A DNA stretch of 34,159 bases from Clostridia bacterium (GCA_017442155.1 JAFSAU010000045.1:1-34159), one strand, 5' to 3'; shown: positions 17,476 through 25,906, counted from the stretch's first letter. Translations and numbers: made by a program. Notes: a model not told the origin generated them from the letters alone.

Positions 17476-17504
17476 TTGACAAATGCCAAGCTTTATTTTA
17501 AAAT
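17476..17504 (+). promoter_or_regulatory. Sigma-A promoter of the araC-type gene
   Basis: TTGACA (17476-17481), 17-nt spacer, TAAAAT (17499-17504). Its -10 box lies next to the -10 box of the opposing minus-strand promoter, so the two polymerase footprints overlap. The -35 box sits in one half of an imperfect inverted repeat (17478-17488 with 17522-17532). Confidence 0.7.
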
Positions 17505-17505
17505 A

Positions 17506-17534
17506 ATTATAAAGCATGAAATGGCAAATGTCTA
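17506..17534 (-). promoter_or_regulatory. Sigma-A promoter of the oxidoreductase/ceramidase-like operon
   Basis: On the minus strand, TAGACA (17529-17534), 17-nt spacer, TATAAT (17506-17511). It is face to face with the araC promoter. Its -35 box lies in the second half of the inverted repeat, whose arms match at 9 of 11 positions. Confidence 0.7.
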
Positions 17535-17583
17535 CGCAAAATACCACATGTTTTTAGCACTATCCTGCCAAGGAGGGAGAGGT

Positions 17584-18432
17584 ATGGTTTTCGACAAAAC
17601 AGAAAAAACTTTTTCGGTTCACACAATCGTGCAGGCCTTCGATTATTGCCCGCTTGCGGCAATCCGGAAACCGCATGAGGAGCAATATCCGTTCTGGCAG
17701 CTTTTCTATGTCAGCCGTGGAGAAATGAAAATTCTCCGGGAGAAAAAAGAAGAAACCGTATCTGCCGGGCAAGTCCTTTTTCGTCCCCCGGGCAAAAAAT
17801 CCGTTATGCTTTATCCGGACGATTGTACACTTTATGTGGGGATTATTGATTTTATAAGCTATAGCGAAAAAATGAACTTTTTTCCTGAACAACCGATTGC
17901 CCTGGATGGCAAGGAAAAAGCCGTACTTGCAGAGCTTATAAAAGAAGCTAAGATTTTTTGCAGGGACCCTGAAGCCCATCCGCTTCATGCTGAGCTTATT
18001 TCCTCCGGACTTGAAAATTTTCTGATCCGGCTTTACGGCAGACTTTCCGGTGTTTTTGAATCTGCAGGAGAAGCTGAAAAAAGCAACACGAAAAACAGTA
18101 TGTCAGAAAAGGTGCGGCGCATCAACGATATTCTGCAAGCGAGACGCTTTTCCAGTGTCACGATTGAGGAGATTGCGACAATGCTGAATGAAAGCCCGAA
18201 TATTTTAATGAAATGTTATAAAAAAGAGATGCATGAAAGCATTATGGAGCATTTTCTGAATCTGAAAATACAGACAGCAAAAACCCTCATTTTTTCCGGG
18301 ACTATGAATTTTACAGAAATATCTGATTTTTTAGGATTTTCCTCGGTTAATTATTTTTCCAGGTTTTTTAAAAAGCGTGTGGGCGTGACACTCACAGAAT
18401 ATAGCCGGCAGAGCGGGGGATATGATGAATAG
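17584..18432 (+). CDS. AraC family transcriptional regulator
   Basis: 282 residues. Residues ~30-90 read as a cupin-type sensor domain (PFWQLFYVSRGEM, then AGQVLFRPPG). The C-terminus (~180-275) holds the two helix-turn-helix motifs of the AraC/XylS family, including VTIEEIATMLNESPN and the family block FTEISDFLGFSSVNYFSRFF. The ATG at 17584 is preferred because of an AGGAGGGAGA ribosome binding site directly upstream; an in-frame ATG at 17521 lacks one. It is divergent from the oxidoreductase operon and upstream of the glycosidase-like gene, so it is the likely local activator of the island. The inducer is probably a sugar metabolite. Confidence 0.88.
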   Translation: MVFDKTEKTFSVHTIVQAFDYCPLAAIRKPHEEQYPFWQLFYVSRGEMKILREKKEETVSAGQVLFRPPGKKSVMLYPDDCTLYVGIIDFISYSEKMNFFPEQPIALDGKEKAVLAELIKEAKIFCRDPEAHPLHAELISSGLENFLIRLYGRLSGVFESAGEAEKSNTKNSMSEKVRRINDILQARRFSSVTIEEIATMLNESPNILMKCYKKEMHESIMEHFLNLKIQTAKTLIFSGTMNFTEISDFLGFSSVNYFSRFFKKRVGVTLTEYSRQSGGYDE

Positions 18433-18513
18433 GAAGTGGAAAAAATTTGGGATAAAATTCAAAGAGTTGTAGCATAATTTAAAAGCTTGTATTTAGGGGG
18501 GAATCAAAACCCG

Positions 18514-18542
18514 TTGACAAAAAAAGGGGTGTATGCTATAAT
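18514..18542 (+). promoter_or_regulatory. Consensus sigma-A promoter of the glycosidase-like gene
   Basis: Exact TTGACA (18514-18519), 17-nt spacer and exact TATAAT (18537-18542), with AGAGGTGAT as ribosome binding site before the ATG at 18570. So strong a core promoter suggests control by repression or by catabolite signals rather than by weak-promoter activation. Confidence 0.85.
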
Positions 18543-18569
18543 GAATACAATTTATAAAGAGGTGATTTA

Positions 18570-20558
18570 ATGGGAAATTTTCGTTATATTCTCCGTTTCT
18601 TAATGGAACCCGGACACAATGAAGAACAAGTCACAGAAAGGCTTCTGAAATATTGCACAGATGCCAAAATCGACGAAGTGATGTTTTTTATAAACGGCGA
18701 AGAAGTTTATCAGGGTCATTTGACAAAAGAAGAACTGAAGCCGTGGCTGGACATGATTATAAAATACCGTTCTGCGTTACAGGAAATAGGGGTAGATACA
18801 TCTGTTAATCCATGGACCACACTTTCACATGCAGATCGGGGAAGACAGATGAATTCCCGGATTGAATTTCAGACGATGGTCGACTTCAGCGGTATACCTT
18901 CAGCAATAACAGGATGCCCATTGGACGAAAAATTTATAAATTACCTATGCGATACGTATGCATATCTTGCATCCTGCAAGCCAAAAGTGATATGGGTGGA
19001 GGACGATTTCAGACTGCATAATCACAAGCCGGTAGAATGGGGATGCTTCTGCCCCATACATATGCGGGAATACAGCAGAAGAATAGGAAGGAAGATAACA
19101 AGGGAGGAATTTGTTTCCGGTCTTTTGCAGTCAGAACCTAATGAATACCGCAAAGTGTGGATGGATGTGGCGAGAGAAGAAATGGTAGCGCTTGCAGAAC
19201 GGGTGGGCAAGGCTGTGCGCGCGGCGGCACCGGAAACAACAGTGGGACTTATGTCCTCCGCACCCATAAACCATTCTGTTGAGAACAGGGACTGGTACGG
19301 AATCACAAAAGGCCTGGGGGCGGGAAGACCCGCGCATAGCCGTCCGCATTTACCGGCCTATTCTGAGGTACATCCACTTGAATATTTATTCGCTTTTCAG
19401 AATATAGCGGTCAAAACAGTAAATTTGCTGCCTGAAGGCACTGAAGTGTATCCGGAACTGGAAAATTGCACATGGACTTCCTATTCAAAATCCGATCGCT
19501 TTGCGAAGTTCCAGATAGAGCTTTGCAGCGTGCTGGGGGCAAAAGGGATTACACTGAATGTGTTTGAAATGAACGGAAACGGCATTGACATAACAGAAGA
19601 TTTCGATAAATCGCTTTCCGAAGCGAAGGACTATATGAGCGCAGTATCGGAACTGAATCTTCATCAGAATAAAATAGAAGGGGTTGTTGCTTTATACAGT
19701 GAAACTTCGGCTTCCACGCTGATTGCAGAAAAAACCGGGCATATGAATCAACTGTTGCCGAATGAAGCTTTGTGGGCCGGTATGCTGCCTGCTTTCGGGA
19801 TAAGCACAAAAGTAAGCAACAGCTGTGAGCATAAAGGAAAAACAGTGGCGGTTGCAGGGCAGTATTTCCGTAATTTGACAAAGAAGGAAATCATCGCATT
19901 GTTTGAAAATAATTTTGTAATGCTGGACGGTGAGGCAGCTGCTACCCTATATGATATGGGATTGGGTGAGCTGGCAGGTATAAAAAGCTGCAGCCTGGTT
20001 AAAGACGAAAACGGTATAAATTCCTATGAGGAAATTTGTACAGACAGGCAGTATGCCGGCTTTACAAAAGCCAGAGCATCGTGCCAGATGTCGGCAAAAG
20101 AAGTTCTGCTAATTGATTGCAACGAGCAGGCGGAGCGGATTTCCAATATCATGTGCTATGATAAAACGGTTACAGCAGTGGGCATGTATTTATATAAGGA
20201 TTGTTTTGTTTATCCTTATCTGCATAATAGGGATACATTCCCGATGGCACTATTCACAAATGTGCGCAGAGAAGTGCTTGCCGGTGTGGCGAAGGAAAGA
20301 GGGATTGCTGTGGCAAGCGGCGCACAGCGTTTAGCGTTTTATGCTTACGACGATGCTTTTGTGCTGGCGAATGCATCGCTGGATGATGCAGAGAATGTGA
20401 CAGTTGTCTGCCCGGCCTATGTGGGAAAAAACGTGTATGAAATTACCCGGAGCGGCGAAAAACAGTTTGTATGCACGGTGGACGAAAACGGTGCAATCAG
20501 TTTGCCGGGTAAAACGGCTCTATTACAGACAAGAACATTTACTGTTGAAAAAAAATAA
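18570..20558 (+). CDS. Glycoside hydrolase-like TIM-barrel protein, uncharacterised
   Basis: 662 residues, no signal peptide, so cytoplasmic. Residues ~1-360 look like a TIM barrel of glycosidase clan A type. Candidate catalytic acids are Glu144 in IWVEDDFRLHNH and Glu296 or Glu298 in VYPELENCTW. Residues ~370-500 (for example VAVAGQYFRNLTKKE and FVMLDGEAAATLYDMG) resemble the trimerisation domain of GH42 beta-galactosidases, and the last ~80 residues look like a small beta-sandwich. I cannot assign a CAZy family. A Cys-rich CFCPIH segment (160-164) may bind metal. It has its own consensus promoter and sits between the AraC regulator and the aldolase-dehydrogenase fusion, so a role in releasing the sugar used by the island is likely. 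Confidence 0.6.
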   Translation: MGNFRYILRFLMEPGHNEEQVTERLLKYCTDAKIDEVMFFINGEEVYQGHLTKEELKPWLDMIIKYRSALQEIGVDTSVNPWTTLSHADRGRQMNSRIEFQTMVDFSGIPSAITGCPLDEKFINYLCDTYAYLASCKPKVIWVEDDFRLHNHKPVEWGCFCPIHMREYSRRIGRKITREEFVSGLLQSEPNEYRKVWMDVAREEMVALAERVGKAVRAAAPETTVGLMSSAPINHSVENRDWYGITKGLGAGRPAHSRPHLPAYSEVHPLEYLFAFQNIAVKTVNLLPEGTEVYPELENCTWTSYSKSDRFAKFQIELCSVLGAKGITLNVFEMNGNGIDITEDFDKSLSEAKDYMSAVSELNLHQNKIEGVVALYSETSASTLIAEKTGHMNQLLPNEALWAGMLPAFGISTKVSNSCEHKGKTVAVAGQYFRNLTKKEIIALFENNFVMLDGEAAATLYDMGLGELAGIKSCSLVKDENGINSYEEICTDRQYAGFTKARASCQMSAKEVLLIDCNEQAERISNIMCYDKTVTAVGMYLYKDCFVYPYLHNRDTFPMALFTNVRREVLAGVAKERGIAVASGAQRLAFYAYDDAFVLANASLDDAENVTVVCPAYVGKNVYEITRSGEKQFVCTVDENGAISLPGKTALLQTRTFTVEKK

Positions 20559-20588
20559 CACCAATTTTGAAAAAAATTCACACAGCGC

Positions 20589-20617
20589 TTGACAAATGGT
20601 GCTGGAAAGAATATAAT
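20589..20617 (+). promoter_or_regulatory. Consensus sigma-A promoter of the aldolase-dehydrogenase gene
   Basis: Exact TTGACA (20589-20594), 17-nt spacer and exact TATAAT (20612-20617). The 11-mer CTTGACAAATG here (20588-20598) is identical to that at the araC promoter (17475-17485). Confidence 0.85.
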
Positions 20618-20651
20618 ATGAAAATAATGATGAAACGGAGATGGAAAAAAG

Positions 20652-22610
20652 ATGAAAAACTTAATTGAAATGTCACACCGATTCGGTGCAAATCCGGCCT
20701 ACGTGCTGGCTGGCGGCGGAAATACATCTGTGAAGGATGCAGATTGCCTTTATATTAAAGGCTCCGGCACGTCGCTTGCTACAATTACCGAAGACGGATT
20801 CGTGAAAATGGACAGAAAACGCCTGGACGCCATCTGGAGTAATACATATTCGGAGGATGCAAAAATCCGGGAAAGCCAGGTGCTGGGTGATATGATGGGA
20901 GCAATGCTGGATGTGGGCAAGCGTCCCAGCGTGGAGACTTTCCTCCACAATCTTTTTCCGCAGAAATATGTTGTGCATCTGCACCCCGCCATTGTAAACG
21001 GTCTGACTTGTTCGGCAGAAGGCGCGGCGGCCATGCGTGCACTGTTTGGGGACGCTGCGATTTGGGTGCCGGAATGTGAGCCGGGTTTCGTGCTGGCTAA
21101 AACAGTCCGTGAAGCCCTTGTGGCCTATGAAAAGGAAACCGGAAAAGTCCCTTCGCTTGTATTTTTGCAGAATCATGGCGTGTTTGCAGCAGCAGACACC
21201 GCAGAAGGTATTGACAAAATTTACGATGATATTTTTGCGGCCATTGGAGGAAAGCAGAAGGCAGAGCCGGATTTCTCCGAAGTGGAGACCGACCGTGCCT
21301 TTGCGGCAGAGATTGCGCCCATGCTTCGTATGGCCCTGTGGGGAGACGCTGCAGGCTCTGTTGTAACTTTCTTCACCAATAAAGCGGTTGCAGGCTTTAT
21401 TCAGGACGAAAAAGCGTTTGCGGCGATTGCAAAGCCTTTTACACCTGATCATATCGTGTACTGCAAGGCGAGCTATTTGTTTACAGAAAAGGCAGAGACT
21501 GTCGAAGAACAGTACACACTTCTTTCTGAAAAAATTGAAGCATTCAAAAAAGAAAACGGATATCTGCCCCGCATTATTGTGATTGCCGGTCTTGGTGTTT
21601 TTGCCCACGGTATTTCCAAAAAAACTGCTGACACCGCAAAGGCACTGTTTATGGATGCCGTCAAGATTGCTTCTTATGCGTCTGCCTTTGGCGGCAGCCG
21701 TTCCATGGGTGACCATTTTATTGATTTTATTGTAAACTGGGAAGCCGAAAGTTATCGTGGCAGTGTGGCGGCAGGCGCAGGACACGGCCGCGTACACGAG
21801 AAAATTATGGTGGTTACCGGCAGTGCCCAGGGCTTTGGCCAGGGTATTGTGGAGGAAACCATTACGGAAGGTGCAAATGTAATTATTGCTGACCTTAATG
21901 AAGCACTGGCGATTGAAAATGCAGCAAAGCTTTGCGATAAATACGGCGCAGGGAAAGCACTGGCTGTCAAGGTGGATGTCGGTACAGAGGATTCGGTGCA
22001 GGCAATGTATATTGATACAGTGCTCAGCTACGGCGGTCTGGATGTGCTTGTCAATAATGCCGGTATCGTTCGTGCAGGAACTTTGGAAGAAATGACTGTT
22101 CCCATGATGGACCTTGTTACAAAGGTTAACTACACTGCCTATTTCCTGTGTGTAAAGTACGCTGTTAAATATATGAAAATCCAAAATCGCTTTGCACCGG
22201 AATATTTTATGGATATCATTCAGATCAATTCCAAATCCGGTCTTGCGGGCAGTAACAAAAACTTCGCTTATGCGGGTAGTAAGTTCGGCGGCATCGGTCT
22301 TACCCAGAGCTTTGCGCTGGAGTTGACGCCTTTCAATATCAAGGTAAACTCCGTCTGCCCCGGAAACTTCCTGGAAGGACCGCTGTGGATGGATCCGGAA
22401 AAGGGCCTTTTTGTGCAATATCTCAAGGCCGGAAAAGTGCCCGGCGCAAAAACTGTAGACGATGTGCGCCGCTTCTATGAAGCCAAGGTGCCCATGAACC
22501 GCGGCTGTCGCACACCGGACGTTGCCCGTGCGATTTACTACTGTATTGAACAGGAATACGAAACCGGCCAGGCTATTCCCGTAACCGGCGGCCAGGAAAT
22601 GCTGAAATAA
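20652..22610 (+). CDS. Fused class II aldolase / short-chain dehydrogenase (RhaE/YuxG-like)
   Basis: 652 residues. Residues ~1-370 form a class II aldolase/adducin domain: LAGGGNTSVK, a candidate catalytic Glu95 in SVETFLHN, zinc ligands His109 and His111 in VVHLHP, and the histidine in QNHGVF. Residues ~385-652 are a short-chain dehydrogenase with TGSAQGFG cofactor motif, NNAG, catalytic Ser in NSKSG and YAGSK. This fusion matches bifunctional rhamnulose-1-phosphate aldolase/lactaldehyde dehydrogenase-type proteins, which cleave a ketose phosphate and process the aldehyde. Rhamnose isomerase and kinase genes are not in the window, so the substrate may be rhamnose, fucose or another deoxy sugar. 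It has its own consensus promoter and probably shares a transcript with the PHP gene 14 nt downstream. Confidence 0.85.
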   Translation: MKNLIEMSHRFGANPAYVLAGGGNTSVKDADCLYIKGSGTSLATITEDGFVKMDRKRLDAIWSNTYSEDAKIRESQVLGDMMGAMLDVGKRPSVETFLHNLFPQKYVVHLHPAIVNGLTCSAEGAAAMRALFGDAAIWVPECEPGFVLAKTVREALVAYEKETGKVPSLVFLQNHGVFAAADTAEGIDKIYDDIFAAIGGKQKAEPDFSEVETDRAFAAEIAPMLRMALWGDAAGSVVTFFTNKAVAGFIQDEKAFAAIAKPFTPDHIVYCKASYLFTEKAETVEEQYTLLSEKIEAFKKENGYLPRIIVIAGLGVFAHGISKKTADTAKALFMDAVKIASYASAFGGSRSMGDHFIDFIVNWEAESYRGSVAAGAGHGRVHEKIMVVTGSAQGFGQGIVEETITEGANVIIADLNEALAIENAAKLCDKYGAGKALAVKVDVGTEDSVQAMYIDTVLSYGGLDVLVNNAGIVRAGTLEEMTVPMMDLVTKVNYTAYFLCVKYAVKYMKIQNRFAPEYFMDIIQINSKSGLAGSNKNFAYAGSKFGGIGLTQSFALELTPFNIKVNSVCPGNFLEGPLWMDPEKGLFVQYLKAGKVPGAKTVDDVRRFYEAKVPMNRGCRTPDVARAIYYCIEQEYETGQAIPVTGGQEMLK

Positions 22611-22624
22611 GAAAGGAAAGTACG

Positions 22625-23761
22625 ATGGAAGCTTTATTAAATGATAAAAATGTGGAGGTGCGTCTTAACGCCCTCCGTAAGCTGGTGGAAACCGTACCCG
22701 CACCCGAGGGCGGGGGACATGTGAACAATCACATTCACACCACCTATTCCTTTTCGCCCTATTCGCCGACAAAGGCTATCTGGATGGCCCGGCAGAGCGG
22801 TCTGCGCACCGCCGGCATTATGGACCATGATTCTGTGGGCGGCTGCCGTGAGTTTATAGAAGCCGGAAAGATTGCAGGCCTGGCTACCACCATTGGTGTG
22901 GAGTGCCGCTGCAGCTTTGCAAATACCCCTGTTGGCGGCAGACGGATTAACAATCCCGACCAGGATTCTATCGCATATGTAACCATTCATGCGATTCCCC
23001 ATAAGCATATCGACCGTGTGGCGGCGTTCTTTGCACCCTATACAGAAAAACGCAATGAGCGCAACCGGAAGATGATAGAAAGAATCAACGCCTTAACGCC
23101 TGTGACGTTGGATTTCGAGAAGGATGTTGTTCCGCTCTCCAATTTTCATGAGGGCGGCAGTATTACGGAACGTCATATTCTGTTTGCACTGGCACTGAAG
23201 CTACTTGCATATTCCGATGATATCTGCACGCTTCTGGAGTCTATGGGCGTGGCTCTTTCTGAAAAGGTGCGCGGCTATCTCTGTGATGCAGAAAATCCCC
23301 ATAAAGCGTACGACCTCCTTGGCGTACTGAAAAGCAGTCTGATTGAAAAAATCTATATAGATGCCACGGATGAGTGCCCGGATGTCCGGGATATTATCGC
23401 TCTTGGCAAGGAAATTGATGCCATTGTGGCGTACGCCTACCTTGGCGATGTGGGCGATTCCGTTACCGGTGATAAAAAGACACAGAAGTTTGAGGACGAT
23501 TATCTTCCTGAGCTGTTTGAAACCCTGCACGACCTGGGTTTCTGTGCCGTAACCTATATGCCCTCCAGAAATACGATGGACCAGCTTCTTCGTCTGAAGG
23601 ATTTCTGTAAGCAATACGGTCTTATGGAGGTTTCCGGCGAAGATATCAATTCACCCCGGCAGAGCTTTGTCTGTGAAGCACTGCAGAATCCGGTGTTTGC
23701 GAACTTGATTGATTCTACCTGGGAGCTTATCCGGCACGAGAACGAACGCGGGGAGGAATAA
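22625..23761 (+). CDS. PHP-domain metal-dependent phosphoesterase-like protein
   Basis: 378 residues. The polymerase-and-histidinol-phosphatase motifs are visible: HIH (36-38) in VNNHIHTTYSFSPYS, MDHDS (66-70), a later GVECRC and HAIPHKH. These bind two or three metal ions in family members and hydrolyse phosphoesters. The protein is longer than typical small PHP phosphatases; the C-terminal region (~260-378) includes GEDINSPRQSF, which may supply further ligands. It follows the aldolase-dehydrogenase gene and has a GAAAGGAAAG ribosome binding site. coaD begins 2 nt after its stop. Role inferred: removing phosphate from, or hydrolysing, an intermediate of the island's sugar pathway. Confidence 0.75.
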   Translation: MEALLNDKNVEVRLNALRKLVETVPAPEGGGHVNNHIHTTYSFSPYSPTKAIWMARQSGLRTAGIMDHDSVGGCREFIEAGKIAGLATTIGVECRCSFANTPVGGRRINNPDQDSIAYVTIHAIPHKHIDRVAAFFAPYTEKRNERNRKMIERINALTPVTLDFEKDVVPLSNFHEGGSITERHILFALALKLLAYSDDICTLLESMGVALSEKVRGYLCDAENPHKAYDLLGVLKSSLIEKIYIDATDECPDVRDIIALGKEIDAIVAYAYLGDVGDSVTGDKKTQKFEDDYLPELFETLHDLGFCAVTYMPSRNTMDQLLRLKDFCKQYGLMEVSGEDINSPRQSFVCEALQNPVFANLIDSTWELIRHENERGEE

Positions 23762-23763
23762 GC

Positions 23764-24246
23764 ATGAAAATTGCCGTATATCCCGGTAGCTTTGACCCGG
23801 TTACCAACGGGCATATCGATATAATTGAGCGTGCCGCCGAGGTATTCGACAAGGTGTACGTTGCTATACTGAAAAACAGCAGTAAAAATGCACTGTTTTC
23901 CACAGAAGAACGGAAAGTGCTGATTGAACGGGTCACTGTTCATATTCCCAATATTGAGGTGGTCAGTTTTGAGGGACTTCTTGTTGACATGATGCGGGAA
24001 AAGAAAGCAACTGTCATTATCAAAGGTCTCCGGGCAATCAGTGATTTTGAGTATGAATTTCAGATGGCACTGACAAACCGACAGCTTGCCCCGGAGGTGG
24101 AAACGCTGTTTATGATGACCCGCGCGCAAAACCAGTATTTAAGCTCCAGTATTGTGAAAGAAGTAGCGCGCTATAACGCAAGCCTTGACGGGATGGTACC
24201 GCCGGAGATTCAGGAGGATATTTACAGGAAAATCGGACAGCAATAA
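23764..24246 (+). CDS. coaD: Phosphopantetheine adenylyltransferase
   Basis: 160 residues, the usual length. It adenylates 4'-phosphopantetheine in the penultimate step of coenzyme A synthesis. The nucleotidyltransferase motif GSFDPVTNGH (8-17) and the second motif region YLSSSIVKEV are present, with KGLRAISDFEYE between them. It starts 2 nt after the PHP gene, so this housekeeping gene may depend on the island transcript or on an internal promoter I cannot see. Confidence 0.95.
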   Translation: MKIAVYPGSFDPVTNGHIDIIERAAEVFDKVYVAILKNSSKNALFSTEERKVLIERVTVHIPNIEVVSFEGLLVDMMREKKATVIIKGLRAISDFEYEFQMALTNRQLAPEVETLFMMTRAQNQYLSSSIVKEVARYNASLDGMVPPEIQEDIYRKIGQQ

Positions 24247-24258
24247 GGAGAATCAGAT

Positions 24259-25206
24259 ATGCTGTATATTGAAAGTCCGGTTACGGACCCGCACTGGAAT
24301 TTGGCACTTGAGGAGCATCTTTTTTCCGGAAAGAGCGAAGAGGTGTTCATGCTTTGGCAAAACAGTTCTTCTATCATTATCGGGAAAAATCAGAATGCCA
24401 TGGCAGAGATAGATTATTCCTACGTTACAAAAGAAAATATACCGGTTGTCCGCCGCCTGACCGGCGGCGGTGCCGTGTATCATGATTTGGGGAACCTGAA
24501 TTTTACCTATATTGTCAACAGGGAAGGCTTTGGAGATTACATTGGCTTTACAAAGACGCTCCGGGAATATCTGGCTTCTCTCGGTCTTTCAGCGGAGGTG
24601 TCCGGACGGAATGATGTGCTGGTGGGTGGCAAAAAGATTTCCGGCAATGCACAGTATTCTAAGCAAGGCAGACTTTTGCATCACGGCACTATTTTAATCG
24701 GTGCAGATATGACACACCTGTCCCGTGCTCTGCGGCCGGACGAGGAGAAAATAAAGTCCAAGGGCATCCGTTCCGTGCAGAGTAGAGTTACGAATCTCGG
24801 ACCGCTTCTTTCTATGGACGCGGAGGCGTTTCGTACCGGATTTGCCGCGTTTGTTTCAAAATCGGAAGATATGCAGCCCTATATACTTTCTGCCGAAGAC
24901 CGTGCGGCTGTAGATAAGCTTGTAAAAGAAAAATACGGTACTTTTGCTTGGAACTACGGATATTCGCCGAAATACGCATTCCATACGAGGCACCGCTTTC
25001 CCGGCGGCGGGGTAGAGGTGTTTCTGGATATTCGGGACGGAATCATTCGGGATGCAAAAATTTTCGGTGATTTTCTGGGTGATGCAGTGCCGCTGGCAGA
25101 GGGTTTGCGCGGGCTTGCACATAACGCAGAAACCCTACGGAAAGCGGTGAAAAAGTTTTCTTTTGGTACCATTTCTGAAGAGGAGCTTTTGTCTTGTTTT
25201 CTGTAA
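24259..25206 (+). CDS. lplA: Lipoate-protein ligase A
   Basis: 315 residues. It activates lipoate with ATP and attaches it to lipoyl domains such as those of the glycine cleavage system or dehydrogenase complexes. The family signature RRLTGGGAVYHDLGN and the lysine-containing GGKKISGNAQ motif are present, along with a C-terminal accessory domain (~250-315), so this is the full-length two-domain form. An AAGGAG ribosome binding site precedes the ATG, 12 nt after coaD. No lipoyl-domain gene lies nearby. Confidence 0.92.
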   Translation: MLYIESPVTDPHWNLALEEHLFSGKSEEVFMLWQNSSSIIIGKNQNAMAEIDYSYVTKENIPVVRRLTGGGAVYHDLGNLNFTYIVNREGFGDYIGFTKTLREYLASLGLSAEVSGRNDVLVGGKKISGNAQYSKQGRLLHHGTILIGADMTHLSRALRPDEEKIKSKGIRSVQSRVTNLGPLLSMDAEAFRTGFAAFVSKSEDMQPYILSAEDRAAVDKLVKEKYGTFAWNYGYSPKYAFHTRHRFPGGGVEVFLDIRDGIIRDAKIFGDFLGDAVPLAEGLRGLAHNAETLRKAVKKFSFGTISEEELLSCFL

Positions 25207-25252
25207 AAAATCAGCCTTTCGGAAAATTTTTTGAAAAAAATTTAAAAAAAGC

Positions 25253-25281
25253 TTGCTTTTTTCTGAAAGATGTGCTATAAT
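25253..25281 (+). promoter_or_regulatory. Sigma-A promoter of the tRNA pair
   Basis: TTGCTT (25253-25258), 17-nt spacer, TATAAT (25276-25281), with the first tRNA starting at 25299. The -35 box and spacer match those of the murA promoter. Confidence 0.85.
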
Positions 25282-25298
25282 ATTTTTTGTTCGATTAC

Positions 25299-25375
25299 GG
25301 AGGCATAGCTCAGCTGGTTAGAGTACTTGCTTGACATGCAAGGGGTCACTGGTTCAATTCCAGTTGTCTCCACCA
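25299..25375 (+). tRNA. tRNA-Val(GAC)
   Basis: 77 nt. The acceptor stem GGAGGCA pairs with TGTCTCC and is followed by encoded ACCA. The anticodon stem is CTTGC/GCAAG with loop TTGACAT, giving anticodon GAC, which reads GUC and GUU. The T-arm is ACTGG-TTCAATT-CCAGT. It is the first of two tRNAs behind one promoter. Confidence 0.95.
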
Positions 25376-25427
25376 AAGTTGTGAGCGGGCCTTTTGAAGC
25401 CGTAAGGCTCGCAGTACAATTGAATAT

Positions 25428-25514
25428 GCGGATATGGCGGAATTGGCAGACGCGCATGGTTCAGGTCCATGTGAAAGCAATTTCATGGAGGTTCAAGTCC
25501 TCTTATCCGCACCA
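25428..25514 (+). tRNA. tRNA-Leu(CAG)
   Basis: 87 nt with the long variable arm of class II tRNAs. The acceptor stem GCGGATA pairs with TATCCGC, followed by encoded ACCA. The anticodon stem is CATGG/CCATG with loop TTCAGGT, giving anticodon CAG, which reads CUG. The T-arm is GGAGG-TTCAAGT-CCTCT. It lies 52 nt after tRNA-Val and shares its promoter. Confidence 0.95.
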
Positions 25515-25515
25515 C

Positions 25516-25550
25516 GTCGAAGCAAAGCGAACTTTGCTTCGACTTTTTTA
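25516..25550 (+). terminator. Intrinsic terminator of the tRNA operon
   Basis: A perfect 12-bp stem, GTCGAAGCAAAG (25516-25527) with CTTTGCTTCGAC (25532-25543), CGAA tetraloop, followed by six T residues. It begins two bases after the tRNA-Leu CCA end. Confidence 0.9.
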
Positions 25551-25713
25551 TGCAAAAAAGTCATCCGCCCGCTTCCTTGCTTCTCCTCTTTCACAAAAAG
25601 TCACGCTCGGCTCACCTGCTCGGTTGTAAACGCCCTCACAACGGCTCGCTGTCGCCACCAACTTTTTGTGCGTTTTATTCTAACACGTTATGAACACTCC
25701 GACCAGACAGTAG

Positions 25714-25756
25714 AAATCCGAACCTTGTACCAATCGGTGAAGGGTTCGGATTTTTA
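25714..25756 (+). terminator. Terminator-like hairpin in the gene-free region
   Basis: An 11-bp stem, AAATCCGAACC (25714-25724) with GGTTCGGATTT (25743-25753), 18-nt loop, running into T residues. No gene lies directly upstream that would need it. Confidence 0.7.
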
Positions 25757-25869
25757 TTATATCTTGACTATCCAAATTTTAATAGTTTTCATCGGCAGTA
25801 TTAATGTCGCAGGCGGAAAGGAAAAGAGCTTCGCATTATAGGAAAAATCCGTATGCTGAAGTAGACAGA

Positions 25870-25906
25870 AAAGCCGGGGTTATTTTTTACAGCCCCGGCT
25901 TTCTCT
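25870..25906 (+). terminator. Third terminator-like hairpin before yunB
   Basis: A GC-rich 10-bp stem, AAAGCCGGGG (25870-25879) with CCCCGGCTTT (25893-25902), 13-nt loop, followed by a short T-rich tract. It insulates the yunB promoter from upstream transcription. Confidence 0.75.

Noticed and set aside
20673..22418. 581-codon ORF on the minus strand, antisense to the aldolase-dehydrogenase gene
   Set aside because: It is a shadow of a well-supported plus-strand gene with both enzyme domains. Its translation is rich in Cys, His and Arg without domain character, and it has no suitable ribosome binding site.
25434..25841. 135-codon plus-strand ORF after the tRNAs
   Set aside because: It starts inside tRNA-Leu, runs through the terminator and a hairpin, and has no protein-like composition.
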